Below, one piece after another: positions 24,401-36,930 of a stretch of DNA of 64,000 nucleotides. The notes beneath the pieces were generated by a model. That model saw only the letters and a list, made by a program, of their open reading frames with translations, was not told the origin of the DNA and made no database searches. A program made the position numbers and the translations under genes. How positions within the stretch are numbered: the first letter of the stretch is position 1; each line of letters begins with the position of its first letter. The stretch is from Anseranas semipalmata (lineage: Eukaryota; Chordata; Aves; Anseriformes; Anseranatidae), in assembly GCA_013399115.1 (NCBI GenBank), contig VXAA01004298.1:533460-597459 (forward strand), in the 5' to 3' direction.

Positions 24401-27400
24401 TCAGATTTTACACATCTTATTTTCACATTCTCTGGTAACAGTCAGTTTCCTCACAGCATGATTTTTGGTATGAATCTGACCCAAACAAATGAAGTTTTAT
24501 GTACTTATGTAAGTCCTATGGTTTTAAACCAAACTTTCTGTGTGTTGTCTAACAGTAGCTGTGGCTAATTCAGGGTAATTTGCTAGTGATAAAAACATTT
24601 TGGCTTAGGTAAGTATTTACAACAGAAAGATTTTAAGGACTTTTCACCTCCACTTCTGAGACTTACATGCACATAATAAAACTTCGACTCACACAAACAG
24701 TGAGAATTGACCTGAAGAGTTACCTAGAGGAGAAATGGGATTGGTGCCTGGCTGTCTCAGTGGCCAGGGGTTCTCTATGCAGTTCCAAAATTCTCACATA
24801 CAGGCTATTCTACATAAATCTTGCTTTCTATTGGGATGTTAGCACTGAGACTATACTGCATCCTAACAGTCACAGTTCAAGTACCACCTCCTACAAATAG
24901 CAGTCACATCTTTTCCCCCTTACCCATATTGCCTGTAACAATGATAGATGATAGGATTAGACTATCCTCAGGCAAAATGTAGTATGAATACTCATCTAGA
25001 CCCTTGAACTCAGGTTATTCCCACAGCCCTCAAACTCCTCTGGGATCAAAAGATAGCTCTTAAATACATTTGTTTGTCTCTCATGAAACACATATCCTTC
25101 TCTGTATCCTCTATTTTGAAATCTCCATCTGCCAACCACACACCCTCACATGCTAAATCCTCAGAGACCACCTGTAAAATGGAATACTAAGTGACATATG
25201 GGAGGTGTGTGTTTTTAGTACAACATCTGTGTGGGAGAACATCCCCATATCTGTCACCAGCATAGCCTCTATCTTACCATGGCTACCTACAATATGTATT
25301 TGTAAAGTTTTTGCTGTGGAGAACAGTACAAAGTTGAGCTATGCTTCTACTACTCTTACCTGCAGTGTTGTTCTGCATAAGTTTGTGTTACACAGAAAGA
25401 GAAAGATCATACTGAAGTGTGGCATCTCCACCATTCCTACAAAGGTAACACTTTGAACGTGCATTTTCCCCTTCCCTTTCAGGCTGCTTTCTTTCCTCCT
25501 GCACAAATAAAACTATTAAATAAACATATTAAAATAATTAACTGACTTAATATTCACATTACTTTAACAAATCCTTAAACTGCCTTTGTTCACCTGCTAC
25601 AACTGCTCTGTATCCTTTCTAACCTGCAGTAGTGCAAATCTTTCTCACAGCATCTTTTCCAGTGACAAGCTGTTCAGTCTGTTAGTGAATACTAAGATAA
25701 TTTTGTAAATTAATTTTGACATACATGTCTTTTCTCACCTCACTTGCCTCAGGAAAGTCTTTAGCTGTGTTGAGCAGAGGTTTATAGTTTGACCAGCAGA
25801 GTTCTGAGTGCCTTGAATCCATGTTTGTTTTTTTTTTTGTTTGTTTTTTGTTTTTTCCTATAGAAACACATCAGGTTATCTTCTGTTTTATACTGTAGAC
25901 CCAGAACAATGAAGTTTTCAGAGGAAAGGGTGTTCTAAATTGTCAGTTTTCTGGAAGGCTACTGAGCATAGAGCATGTTTCTTTAAAAATGTATTAATAG
26001 AGTTTTTAACAGTATTTTGGTAGCCACTTAAAATAGAGGACTTAAACTTTTTTTTTTTTTTTTTTACACTAACAGTATTTGACAAGAATAACAACGGTAA
26101 CTCAGAGCTAAAGAAAATTCAATTGCCGACAGCATTTCTAAAAAGCTACAAGCAAAAATGGAGCTTCTTTGCAATGGAAAATTATAATCCTCCAAGTCAA
26201 TGTCAGGATATAATTGTAATTGTTGTACAGCAGTGTTTGTCTGGCAGGTATGAATATGTTTTCTGAAAGTATTTCAAGAAACAGTTTGCAATTAAATAGA
26301 AACCCTGATGAAGAAACAATAATTCCAACCTTTTTCATAGGCAAATATCTTACAAAACATGATTCCATACTGTTTCCAGGTCATATCGAGTACCTGGTGT
26401 TTAACAGTTTAACCAAATAATCTTCATATTTGCTTCATTTGATGAAGAGATGTGAGAGTCCTCTGTGTTTGCTCAGACACACAGAAAATCACTTTATACA
26501 CAAGTCTACCTATCTATCTCTATCCTAAGTATGGTTCATCTTCCCCTCTGATATACACCATACAATTGGTAGTAAAGATGGGAATTATAAAGTATTCAGT
26601 TGATGTGAAGAATCTGAGATTACAATCTTACACACTGCTGGGAACAGAAAAAAAAAGACAGCACTGTCACCAAGACAGTGAAGCAGATGCAAGCCTTGCT
26701 CTGCCATACTCATCTTCTGCAGCCCTGGTCAAATCACTTTTCATCCCCCCAGTTTAGCCTACATCTCCTGGATACGGGATGGTACACTATTATTAATCTC
26801 TCCAGTCCTTTGCTCAATACGGGGTAGAAGCTGAATAAAGCAGATTACTATTTGGTAGTGGGAAGCACATTCTCAAGGGTATATTATCAGTCTTTCAGTA
26901 TACAAGTCCACTAAATTCTAACAAGCAATAAACGCACACATGACCCTGACAAAAGTATCACATGCTATAATAGCTTTAAGCATCTGCAATAAACTGAAGA
27001 CAACAACCACTAAATATGAAAAGTAAACCACTAAGTATGAAAAAGTAATGACACCATAAAATGGAGGGGAAAGATCAATGCTTTCTACTACTCATTTCTA
27101 TTAAAAATTAGTTTTCAGGGATCTCAGCAGCGCTCTTGAGAAGTCCACAAATTATAGGTATAATAATAATGATGACAAAAATACTGAAATAGAGAAAGGG
27201 TACCTTAGGACAGCCAAATCAAAAAGGAGAGCTAGTGTATGTAGGACCCAGATCAATAGTGACATCAAAGAGCTAGTGTGTAGATGTGGAACATGTCAAA
27301 CACACAGTGATTCCCCATAGGACAAACAAGCCATATTATGTGACCGACTCAAACTTCATGGAACCATCTCGGAATTGCTATGTTTGGGTTGAAAAACACA

Positions 27401-28572
27401 TTCTGGAAATAGCTGCTGAAGATTTTCCTGGACAGTCTCAACTGAAAGAACTACAGCTGCATTAAAAAACTTTTTTAAAACACTGCATCTCCATTTATGT
27501 ATCTATGAATTCTGAGAACAATAATTATCACCAGAAAACAAGTTAAAAAATAGCAAGTGTGACATCTCTTATCATGAGATCTAGCTTAGACACTCTCAAA
27601 TCTAGAAGTTGCTGAATAAGTTAAGACATTTCTTTCTGAAAAATCAATCAGTACAAGCAAAAATTCATACCCAGCATTACCATAAGGCTGTATCTGTAAC
27701 TGCATATCCCAAGACCTGTATGAATATTCAACTACCAAACTGAATGCTCAATAGCCAGCCTATAATAAACAGAAAAGTACTGATACATATATAAGCACTC
27801 AAAACAGGAAAAAAAAGAAAAAAAAAAAAAAGAAAAAGAAACAAGGCTGTTCTAGTAGAAAAGAGTAAGGCTGTATGAGACAGCTTCTACAGTACACAAC
27901 ATAAGGCAGTCTGACACATAGACAGCAAAAGCCTGTTTATCACACTGCCTTTGCAATTCAACTTTAAACATCAGTCCTTTCAACTGGTATTTTTTTTTCA
28001 ATTTGCAGATGCACCAGTAGCACAATTCAGAGTTCTAAAAGCATGTTTTTAACTTTATTTCTCTCCAAATTTTGATTTTGGAGAAGTAAATTAGAGACTT
28101 CTATCAGGGAAATCTCTAATCTTAAAAAAAAAAAAAAATAGTTTTATGAAAAAAATAATTTCTTAGTGATTGTCAGGTGCTCTTCTTATCAGCCAGCTAA
28201 CTCCAAGTGCTGTGCTTTTAAACAGAAAAAGAATGGAATAGATTTGAAGGTTTAGAGGTTCTTGTTCTTTTTTTTTTTTTATTAGCTTCTGCTTCTCTAG
28301 ATGTTGAAGTAAAGTAAAAGGTATAAAACTCTATAGTGTAAAACTATGAAACATAGTTTTGTGTAACAAATGTAAAAGAGACATTCAGAAGGGGACAGAA
28401 AGAAAGAAGAACAAACTCAGTTAAATATTCAAAAAATGTATCTGTTTTGGCACTGGTATCAACAGTGTCATAGCGCTCTACATGCTTAGAGGTTTTGGTG
28501 CAATGGAAGTTTGAAAACTAATTACACGTCTTCAGCAAAACCATAAAAAGTTGGAAATAAATGACGACTTGG
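15401..28572. other. Unassigned DNA, mostly A+T-rich
   Basis: No gene is supported. Around 20.8-21.6 kb composition becomes richer in G+C and long frames open on both strands, the largest being minus strand 20974-21369 (separate entry). Several isolated splice-like signals occur: a minus-strand donor gtaagtagg near 15831, minus-strand donors at 18228-18241, and a minus-strand donor gtaagcaca near 20525. None could be joined into a reading frame. A 19-A run lies at 21630-21648 and shorter A or T runs occur elsewhere. Confidence 0.5.
20974..21369 (-). other. Unrecognised 131-codon open frame
   Basis: Uninterrupted minus-strand frame with an acidic, charged first half (contains HREDEEDWEKP) and a more hydrophobic second half (contains DLFRLYDFASTDFGLCGITI). 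There is no ATG at the beginning, so it would have to be an exon. A possible donor (gtaagatgg) lies inside the frame near 21029. The local G+C is higher than in the flanks and the opposite strand is also open over part of the region, both of which raise the chance of a fortuitous frame. No family is recognised. Confidence 0.2.
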
Positions 28573-29100
28573 GATCACAGTACACTTTGGGTTGGAAAGG
28601 ACCTCAGGAGGGCTCCAGTCCAACCTCCTGCTCAAGGCAGGGTCACCTGTGGGGTCAGACCAGGTTGCTCAGGGTGTTATCAAGTCACATCTTGGAAACC
28701 TCCCAGAATAGAGACTACACAACCTCTCTGAGCAACCCGATTCACTGCTGGGCTGTCCTCCTGGGGAAAACATTTTTCCTTTAGCCAGGCTAAAAGGTCT
28801 CTCTTGTTCCAACTTACTCATGTTGTCTCTCATCCTCCCACCTGCACCACTGTGTGGCACCCAGCTCCATCTTCTTGATGACCTCATCATAGGTCTGGGG
28901 CAGGGGGGTGTCTGCTGTTAGGTGTCCCTGAAGCCACCTCCTCTCCAGGCAGAAGCAGCTGAGTTCCCTCAGCCTCTTCCTCACAGGGGAAATACTCCAG
29001 CTACCAACCATCTTCATGGTCCTCTGCTGAACTTCCAGAGGACCATTCATTAGGTCTTTGCACTTGTCTATGCTGAATTCCATATGGTTCCTATTAGCCT
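28573..29100 (-). mobile_element. CR1 retrotransposon, 5'-truncated and degraded
   Basis: Reading the + strand gives a CR1 3' end in reverse: tttgggttggaaaggacctc, then the block around ggtcagaccaggttgctc, then acaacctctctgagcaaccc, and finally the ORF2-derived part ending near cacttgtctatgctgaattc. The reading frame is broken by stops and indels. The sequence ggtgtccctgaagccacctc is the mirror of the plus-strand copy at 32.1 kb, so both belong to the same CR1 subgroup. It is 5' truncated, as is normal for this element. Confidence 0.9.
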
Positions 29101-29176
29101 ATTCTTTGCCTCAGGACTGTTCAAGCTACAGTTACTAAACTCCATATAGGCATAAAATATCAAGAAGTTGCATGAA

Positions 29177-29221
<45 letters not shown>

Positions 29222-30357
29222 TATATATTTTTTTTTAATCACAAAACATTGATACATGACTGTAACATGTTGTACACAACCAGAGCTGGTACGATGAAAT
29301 GAGACAGCAGAAGAATAAATAGTTCTTAAAAAGGTAAGAACTTCTGTGCCACACACAGAACAACTGTAATATCTGGCCTGAAACCCTGATTCGTATCATG
29401 TAGACATGTTGCTTCATGCTGATAGATATTTATTAAAAGGTCTTCTCTTTGCTAAGCATATACAGTTGTATGAATTCATTATTTTCATTATTACTGCTTT
29501 TTCTTTTTTCTTTCGAAAGAAAAAAATGCATTTTGTAATTTACTGCTACCATGAACATGCAGAGAGCACTCAATTCTGAATTTTAGACGCACAACGTTTT
29601 ACTTTATGTGGCAGCTTCCTTACTGAAAAGAAAAATAATCTTTTTGTTGAACTTCTGTTTTCTTCCTTAACATTACTAATTCTACATTCTTTAATGGTTT
29701 ATAAAAAAAATCCATTATAAAAAAATTCCTCACGGCACCTCAGAAAATCTCATTTCTTGCTGAACTTCTTTACGTGACACACCAAACGGTTTTCTTTTGA
29801 ATAAAGATAAAGAATATTTCAGTGGAATACAGAAGTGGTTTTCTTTACCGAGTCCTTGTTAACGAACATAGTGGTTCTGCAAAACACTGTTCAAATACAT
29901 AATAATTACAATTTTTTTCTTTCATAAATATTATACAAGTACTTTAAGTATTTATTGAAGGATTTTAAAAATTTCTGAGAGGTTTGGTAATCTAAATTCC
30001 CACTACTTTTTAATAGGATTTGTCATTAGTAAACACGAAGATGCTTTTGAAAGTCTAGTATAAACTACATTGCTTTTACCTGGGAGTTCTGGAAGAATGG
30101 TTTAGCCTTCAATTTTTAGGATGCTGTCATTCAGCACATTTTTTTTCTTCGGTTATAATAAGGTTAATGTGGAAGACAGACTTATTGTACTATGCACTTT
30201 ATGAACCACCAGCCCTGAACTGAAGCCTATAGCAAAGCTTGTGGGGATGAGACCAATTTAACACAGGGGAAGACTGACATGAAAGTTCTGCTCCATTGTC
30301 TCAGCATCAAGATTTTCTTGGCATATTCACAATTCTTACCAGAAATGTTAGAATTTA
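29101..30357. other. Unassigned A+T-rich DNA with a microsatellite
   Basis: Contains the TA repeat at 29181-29228 and T-rich and A-rich tracts. No open frame of interest, no recognised repeat family and no regulatory signature were seen. Confidence 0.6.
29181..29228. repeat. (TA)n microsatellite with short CA interruption
   Basis: About 30 bases of alternating T and A, then acacacac, then tatata and a T run. Expected to be length-polymorphic. Confidence 0.9.
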
Positions 30358-30563
30358 GAATCACAGAATGCTTTGGGTTGGAAGGAACCTTAGAGCCCAT
30401 GTAGTTCCAGGCCCCTTGCCATGCGCAGGGACACCTCGCACCACACCAGGTTGCCCAAAGCCCCATCCAGCCTGTCCTTGGACACTTTCAGAGTTGGGGT
30501 ATCCACAGCTTCTCTGGGCAGCCTGTTCGAGTACGTCAGCACCCTCACAGTAAAGAATTTGAA
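30358..30563 (-). mobile_element. CR1 retrotransposon, short 3' fragment
   Basis: Starts with gaatcacagaatgctttggg and continues through ggttggaaggaacc, caccaggttgcccaaagccc, cagcttctctgggcagcctg and caccctcacagtaaagaatt, the reverse complement of the avian CR1 3' end. Only about 200 bases remain, so it is strongly 5' truncated. The corresponding C-terminal peptide frame is interrupted. It is a different CR1 subgroup from the copies at 28.6 and 32.1 kb because the segment after ggttggaagg has the cccatccagcctg version. Confidence 0.9.
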
Positions 30564-32074
30564 AGGAACAATTTCATAAATGTGATGAATTTCACACATA
30601 GTGCAAAATTCTTGAATAGATTAATCAAGATTAATTTCCTTAAGAAATTCAGAAATTATCTTGAATAACCAATTCTTTACAGCCATTTGTGAAATTAAAT
30701 AGTATTCTCTTCCTTACTGAATAGTGTAAATAAAAAGAGCAGTGGTAATTTTGATACATGTATTTTCTAGTTCACAGCTGGATCCCGCTCAGGCTACTGG
30801 TAAGAATTCACAAGAGAGAAATTGTTTCCCCAGACATGAATATTAAATACAGAATTATTTCAAAGCACTCAACATTAATTAGTTTAAAAAGCAAAGTGAA
30901 TATTCACAGAAATAAATTGAATTTTTTGCCCAAGACTTTGTTCCCTAAGATTTTTCACACAGTTAATTTAAACTAATGTTTCTATGTTTGGCAGAACAAG
31001 AAAATCAGTGCTTTTCTGCTAGGGCTGATGCCGGCATAGCAGGCTATGTCAGATGTTCCCATCTTATACAGCTTCTGGGGATATAATCTTGATTGAGGAA
31101 TCTTTCCTTTGAAAGCTTCAGAGCAAAATATCTTAACATTTGTAGATCTTGTAGACTTAAAGAACAAAACCATACTTCAATCAAAATTTGTTGGTCTGTA
31201 GTCACCGAGTGGTAATAAACGTGGGAACCCTCTACACCACTTCTAAGGTAATTTTTCAATGCAGAGACAAACTTAATGGCTTTTTGCATCACAAGAAGCT
31301 TGCTGGGGCATTGGTGCAAAGTACCTTGCAGTGAGACAAATACAGATGGCTTAAGATTCAGCATTAATGTTACAACAGCAAGCAAAGAGGCAGAGCATTG
31401 CTGGATGGCAATGAATGACTAACAAGAAGGTTTTCAGATATAGTTTCTTTCCTGGGTTTGCTCTTTACGTAGCAAAAGGTCAAAAGATAAGCTTACAGTA
31501 AAGATCGGGGTCAGAGCTAGGGTTAGGTTTCAGATTGACAGAAAAGCCAAGAGCTCCAGTTGCAATAGGGCTGGAAAGAAGCTGCCAAATGAAAGGGTAG
31601 ACTGCAAAGAGAACATGGCTTTTAGACCATTTTCATCTGTGTGCTGGTTGAGGGGGGCATGTTTTAAGCTCAGCCTTTTGTGGGATATGGTTATGACTGA
31701 AAGTGAAAATCTGTTTCTTCCCTGTTGTTTTTCTTTTTTGTAATGAAATTCATCAGGATAAATGTAATCCCACACTTTCTCTTGGTCATTTTACATTTTA
31801 ACGTTATTAATATGCACTATGTTTGGCAGAATTAGATGCGGTTGAGCTAGAGTAAATACTAGAAGTAGGGACTCAATGGTAAACTGGCAATGCTGCTAGA
31901 CAAGAGAATGTTTTGGAAGAAAAGTAATTTAAATGAAGGTGAAAATAAACTTCTGATTTCATGAAATTAATGTTTCATACTCTCTTCTTTCATTACTTTC
32001 CTCTTTCATGCTTGTATAGGAATTATATACAGGCTCATACATTTGTAGCAATCAGTGCAATAGGCTGAGAAGAA
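30564..32074. other. Unassigned DNA between CR1 copies
   Basis: A+T-rich, with one minus-strand splice-preceded frame at 31044-31324, listed separately. Nothing else is recognisable. Confidence 0.5.
31044..31324 (-). other. Open frame behind a strong splice acceptor, possible terminal exon
   Basis: On the minus strand the tract ctgtatttgtctcactgcaag is a very good acceptor. The following 93 codons are open to a stop at 31044. The peptide is varied in composition (contains SKLLVMQKAIKFVSALKNYL and ILIEVWFCSLSLQDLQMLRY) and includes CpG-containing codons. I do not recognise a family. No canonical AATAAA signal is seen just after the stop, which argues against a terminal exon. No partner exon was identified. 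Confidence 0.2.
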
Positions 32075-32560
32075 CCTTATGCAATTTAGGAAGGACATAT
32101 GCCAAGTCCTGCAGCTGGGAAGGAAGAACCTGCAGTGATGATACAGGCTGGGGGAAGCAGCACTGCTGACAAGGACCTGGCAGTCTTGGCAAGCAGCAAG
32201 CTGGGCACAAGCCTGCAGCGTGTCCTGGCAGCAAAGATGGCCAAAAGTTGCCTGGGCTGTATGAATCACAGCAGAGCCAGCAGAGAAAGGGAAGCGATTA
32301 TACCCCTTTATTTGGCACTCACTAGGCCACATCTAGATACTGTGTCCAGTGCAGGCTCTGCAGTAAATGAAAGTCCAGATCAGCTGCTGCAAGTTCAGTG
32401 GATGCCCACCAAGAAGGCCAGGAGCTGCAGAGCTTGCCTGGTCAGAACGGGCTAAGGGAACTCAGTTGTTCGGTCTGAAGAAAAGGTTGCTTCAGGGACA
32501 CCTAACAGCAGCCTCGCCACCTGTGAGGAGGTCTTCAAGAAGATGGAGCCAGACTCTGTA
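32075..32560 (+). mobile_element. CR1 retrotransposon, plus strand, internal ORF2 fragment
   Basis: Forward-orientation CR1: caatttaggaaggacatatg, gcagctgggaaggaagaacc, ggctgggggaagcagcact, aaggacctggcagtcttgg, gtgtcctggcagcaaagatgg, cacatctagatactgtgtcc and ggttgcttcagggacaccta follow in the order of the RT C-terminal region. Frameshifts and stops break the frame. It ends near gaagatggagccagactct without the normal CR1 3' terminus, so it is truncated at both ends or deleted 3'. Confidence 0.88.
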
Positions 32561-33274
32561 CAAGCTGTTTTATCCTAGAAGCAGCATTTCTGAGATTTCA
32601 GCTTGGACAGAATAAGGAAAATAGAAGACATCCTTTGCAAACAATGTCTGGAATTTTCCACTGCTGAAGGTATAATCCAGGACACATGCCTGAAATATGA
32701 ATATGAATATTTTGTCAGCAGATCAGTCATGGCTGCTAGCATGCATCTCCTCTTGCATCTACTATATGTGTGTTGAAGGCTACTTCCCAATAAATCCAAA
32801 TGTTATAATTTGTGCTTGGTGGTAGAATTACCTGATGAATTTTGGGAAGACCTGCAAATGACAATAAGATATGAATACCTCCAGAAATTACAGATAAGTA
32901 TAATATTAGAATATTTATGCAGATGCCTAATGATCTTAACTTTACCTAACATTATAATGACTGAGCTCATCACTATGCAGAAACAATGTTTTGCACAGAG
33001 CACATAAAGAAGGTTCTACGCAACCTGATATCCAAGGTGTGTATCACCAGGAAGCACAATCTTTACAAATGGGCTGCAGAAAAAATAAGTAGGGTTTTTA
33101 CATGTAAACATATGGGGGATCAATTTTATAGCACCTATATAAAACGATGATAAAATTTCAAGATCCTGTGATGGTGTCTTTGAAAGGGGATGGGGAGGGA
33201 GGAGTAGATTGAAGTATTTTCAAGAATTAGAAAATACAGCAATACACTAGAATATTAAAAGCCTGTCTTGCTGA
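32561..33274. other. Unassigned A+T-rich DNA
   Basis: Nothing recognised between the CR1 fragment and the open frame at 33.3 kb. Confidence 0.5.
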
Positions 33275-33757
33275 ATTTATAGACTGCCATTGGGATTTAA
33301 ATCTGTCAGTCCATCCTTGAAAAGACATTTAACTGGAATTATGGGTGGTGGATCTGTGCGTAGGATTAACATCTTTCAGCTCTCTGGCAGAACTGTCTCA
33401 CTGCTGAGGTATTTGATGCTGAGAACTGATGATGACAGACCATTATTTACACCCAGAAAATTTCTGCAGCATATACTAAGAAGGGACAAGGGCAGAGAAA
33501 TACAATGTTTTTCAAGAAAACAAGGCTATAGGGAGGATTCTTCCCTGGGAATGTCTTGGAATACTTCTGGTGGCTTCAACGCAGGTACCGGAAGCTCTGC
33601 AGAGTGCACTGCCTCGTGCTTGGAAACAAACTGGGCTCTTTCCCTGAAGGAGGGCAATACTCCACCCGAAAATAGGCCTGAAATTTGGAAGTGTAAGTAT
33701 TCTCTCAAAGCAGGAGCTGTGAATCTTGTTGTGATTTCAGAGTCATGGCTACTCTGA
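33275..33757 (+). other. Unrecognised 161-codon open frame
   Basis: The longest open frame in the window apart from CR1. It opens after a TGA near 33272 and ends at 33757. The first ATG, at 33341, has A at -3 and G at +4, a good Kozak context, and would give a 139-residue product starting MGGGSVRR, rich in Arg, Ser and Gly. There is an in-frame donor-like gtaagtatt at 33692 and an acceptor-like ctgaatttatag just upstream, so it could be an exon of about 400 bases. No known domain or membrane segment is apparent. The local G+C is somewhat higher than in the flanks, making chance openness more likely. Old transposon origin or chance cannot be excluded. Confidence 0.25.
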
Positions 33758-36700
33758 AGAATAACCACGGGAGTCTGTATGTGGAAATGTCTGATGCTGG
33801 GGGCCCTTCTTATTCCTATTGAAATGAGGACTGAAGGGGCCCCTAGTAATTAAAATAATTGGTGGCCAACATGAACATTAGTGTTGAAGAAGAAGAAAGC
33901 GGTAGGAGATAGTAAAGAGTTTTAGTCACTGGATGAGAATGTAAGGTCTACACTGCTTGACTTCTTTCTGTGACAAAAGCTGCCACTAATAATGAAGTCA
34001 GGATAGCTGAAGAAAAAACCTGTACCCCCTCAGAGGCCATTAACACCTACCATTTTAACTAACTCCTACAAATTTTAATAGACAAAGCCACAAGATACTG
34101 TGTTTTACTGAACCAGGCAAACGCGCAGGATAGTAATTCCAAATGTTCATTAAGAAGTTAAATGATTTCAGAAGGACATCCTCTGAGATTGCTAGTCTTT
34201 CTGACAATTACAGAAAGGATTTTCTGACAACACCCTCCTGCAGCTGAGACAGCACGTGGTCTATTAGTACTAAAGGAAGAAAGTCTGAAGGAGTGCCCTT
34301 TTAACAAAGGGGAGGCAGGGATTTATGAGGAGAAAGAAGATATAGGAAAAGATTAGAATGGCTTGAAACTACAGGTAGTCTTAGATATATTTGTCTTCTG
34401 CATTGATTTGGGAGCTGAATGTAGAGAATGCATTGTACTACTGTTTTCAACAAGCAGATCCAAAGAGAAACTCAAGGATTTGGTGAGTAGGAATTTCCTG
34501 CTGTTTGCTTCCTCTGAAAAGATTACTCAGACTAGCTCCCACCCCTTCTTTCTCAGAAAGCTTCAATCTTCAAGCTCTATACCCCCCACAAAGGAGCTTC
34601 TCCTAGCTTTCAGCCACAATGTATTTGTGCATCTCACAGTAATGAGTGCAAATCTGGAGTCCTGTATTGCTATTTGCAGTTACACATTTAGCTCTTAAAG
34701 CTGCCACTCAAAACCTTTCTCTTAGTCACTACTGGTATCACATACAGAGTTACACAAGGTGGCACAGCAGAGATCTCACAGAGGAGAAAAAAGTCATTTT
34801 TTTTTTCCCTCATATTCCAGATGTTACTGTCAGCGCTTTGTTGATTTGAAAGCAGCTCCAGGGGCCATGACTGAATCTACCACAGTTAATCAGGAAAAGA
34901 AACAGAAGACTCAGTTTCCAAGATGTGAGGAGGTATGTCACGAGGAATATAAACAGTTTAGTTTCCAGATACGCAACTGTAATCCCAGTTTCTCCTTCTT
35001 TTCATTGATCCTTGTTGCCTGTTGTCCTGATTTCTCAGAAACTGACCTGGTTTTCAGTAATAATGATCAGTGATATCATTCTGATTTTGGAGATCCCATA
35101 CATATCACTGTTAGCTTCCCAGAATGACAGCTCTGTAACACCTAACTTCTGCAGACAGGCTTAAGATTCTGATATACAACTAGGTCACAATCCACAGCTG
35201 CAAAGGAAAACAAGATCTTCCCTAGATATATGAAGATTTACCAGTATCTTGCTGTTAAGTATAAAATAGTGAGCAAAGGCAGATTCAAAGAAAAGCAGAC
35301 TGATGAAAGGCACTAGAAGTAGAATTGGATGAATTTCCTTCCTCCCCAAGACATCACAGATGCACATGTCCAGATGTAACTTAAACATCCAAAAAAATGA
35401 AATCTATTAACACAAAGTGTAAACATTACTAATTATCCAAACCAGCTAAGCAGACTGGAATCCACTGCCCTGTAAGCACAGTATAGAAAGGGTACACATC
35501 CATAAACCCCAAATCCTAAACTAGATGGCTATCTTTGGGTTCAACATACTGACCCTCCCCCCCATTAGTTATTTAAGTGACTTTACAGAGACAGACTTAC
35601 TGTCACTGCTGAAGTACTACTGTAATTAGGCTCCTCCTGCAAAAGATTCTTTTCAGATTAAAAATCTACTTGAAGTTAGCTTGAACAAGATATCTTAAGT
35701 TACATAACGTAGTTTTTAAAACTCAAATTCCTTTCCGCTTCTCTATCCCAAGAAACCCACCCTCACCCATATCTGAATGGCTGCCTACATAAACTGCCAG
35801 TAGAATGGGAGCCAGATCACTGTGATATAAAACATTTATCCTCCATTAAGCCTCTGGAGTAAATTCTGATGGATAGATTTCAGTTATTATTATTATTATT
35901 AACTTCTTCTGCATTATGTCCTAATACCATGTACCACATTTCCTGGATACATGACAAATGCTGTTTCTGAGTTATTTGTTTACAACACTGGAAGCTTGCC
36001 ATCAGTACACTCCATTCCTCTAGGAAGATTTAAAGTTGAAACATGAGCACTGTGAAGGGAGTATATTGGATAGACTGTGCAAACCTGCGCTAAAATGAAA
36101 TTAATAAAAAATAAACATTGGTCTTTATCTATATTATCTTTCTAAAAATGTCACCCTTTTGTCTTTTCCATTCTATTTTTATTAAAATGAGGTTATCATT
36201 TCTATTCATATTAGCCTAAAGGAACTTGCAGAGCTAGAAGCTGGATGAATGAATGCTCTCTTGTATATTAGAACAGCTAGGCACATTTCCCAAGGTTTAT
36301 TAGGAGCAGGCATTCACCGACCATCATCTTCTCTTTTTCCTCAATTTTGTTTATATTGACTTTCCTAGGATACTGTAAACTCAGGATTCCCCCCCACCCC
36401 ACCCCCCAGTGTCAGTGATTTGTTTTGGAACAGTTCCTTCTTTTCCCTGAAGTTCTAGCTCTCCTGTGTTTTGCTGCCTTGAAAGTCTCATTGGTAAGAG
36501 AGCTCCACAGATTTTTTTTCTTCCTGTACTTTATTACGACTGCTAAACGATCAGATTCTGCTCTTAAGGGGAACAAATGAAAGTTATTCCCTTTGTCTTC
36601 CTTTCTCCTCACACGACCCATCTAGAGAGTATCAGTTCCCCTCTCATGATCACAAATTTCAGTGCTGCCGAAAGAGACAGATTCAGACTGGGGAAAAAAA

Positions 36701-36837
36701 AAAGTTTTTGTTGTTGTTTTTTTAACCATTTGTTGGCAACAGCTTTACTTAAACTGACCTTGCCATCACCCATTACCATTTCTAATATCCGAGGCCAAAT
36801 AGAAAAGATTCATTCCATCTGAGGCTGGACAGAACTA
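33758..36837. other. Unassigned DNA
   Basis: No gene supported. The largest frames (plus strand near 34363-34698 and 34759-35073) show no motif. It contains a short TTA repeat at 35884-35901. Confidence 0.55.
35884..35901. repeat. (TTA)n short tandem repeat
   Basis: Six consecutive TTA-type triplets (ttattattattattatta). Minor microsatellite. Confidence 0.85.
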
Positions 36838-36930
36838 TAGAGACAGCCTACTCTGACCTCCTTCATATCACAGGTCACAGAACCTTGAATCACAATTTCT
36901 GCATCACACCTGTGAGCTTCTGTGTAAGAC
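36838..36930 (-). mobile_element. Ancient CR1-like fragment
   Basis: The phrases ctctgacctccttcatatca, caggtcacagaacc and ttctgcatcacacc, followed by gagcttctgtg, match in order a conserved old CR1-like segment familiar from turtle and crocodilian genomes (tctgacctcctgtataacac, caggccatagaac and so on). The copy is short and diverged. Family assignment is from memory and the ends are approximate. Confidence 0.45.

Noticed and set aside
24380..24620. Plus-strand acceptor gttgtctaacag and donor cttag/gtaagtatt around 24555-24607
   Set aside because: All three frames between them contain stop codons, so it cannot be a coding exon; a non-coding exon cannot be shown.
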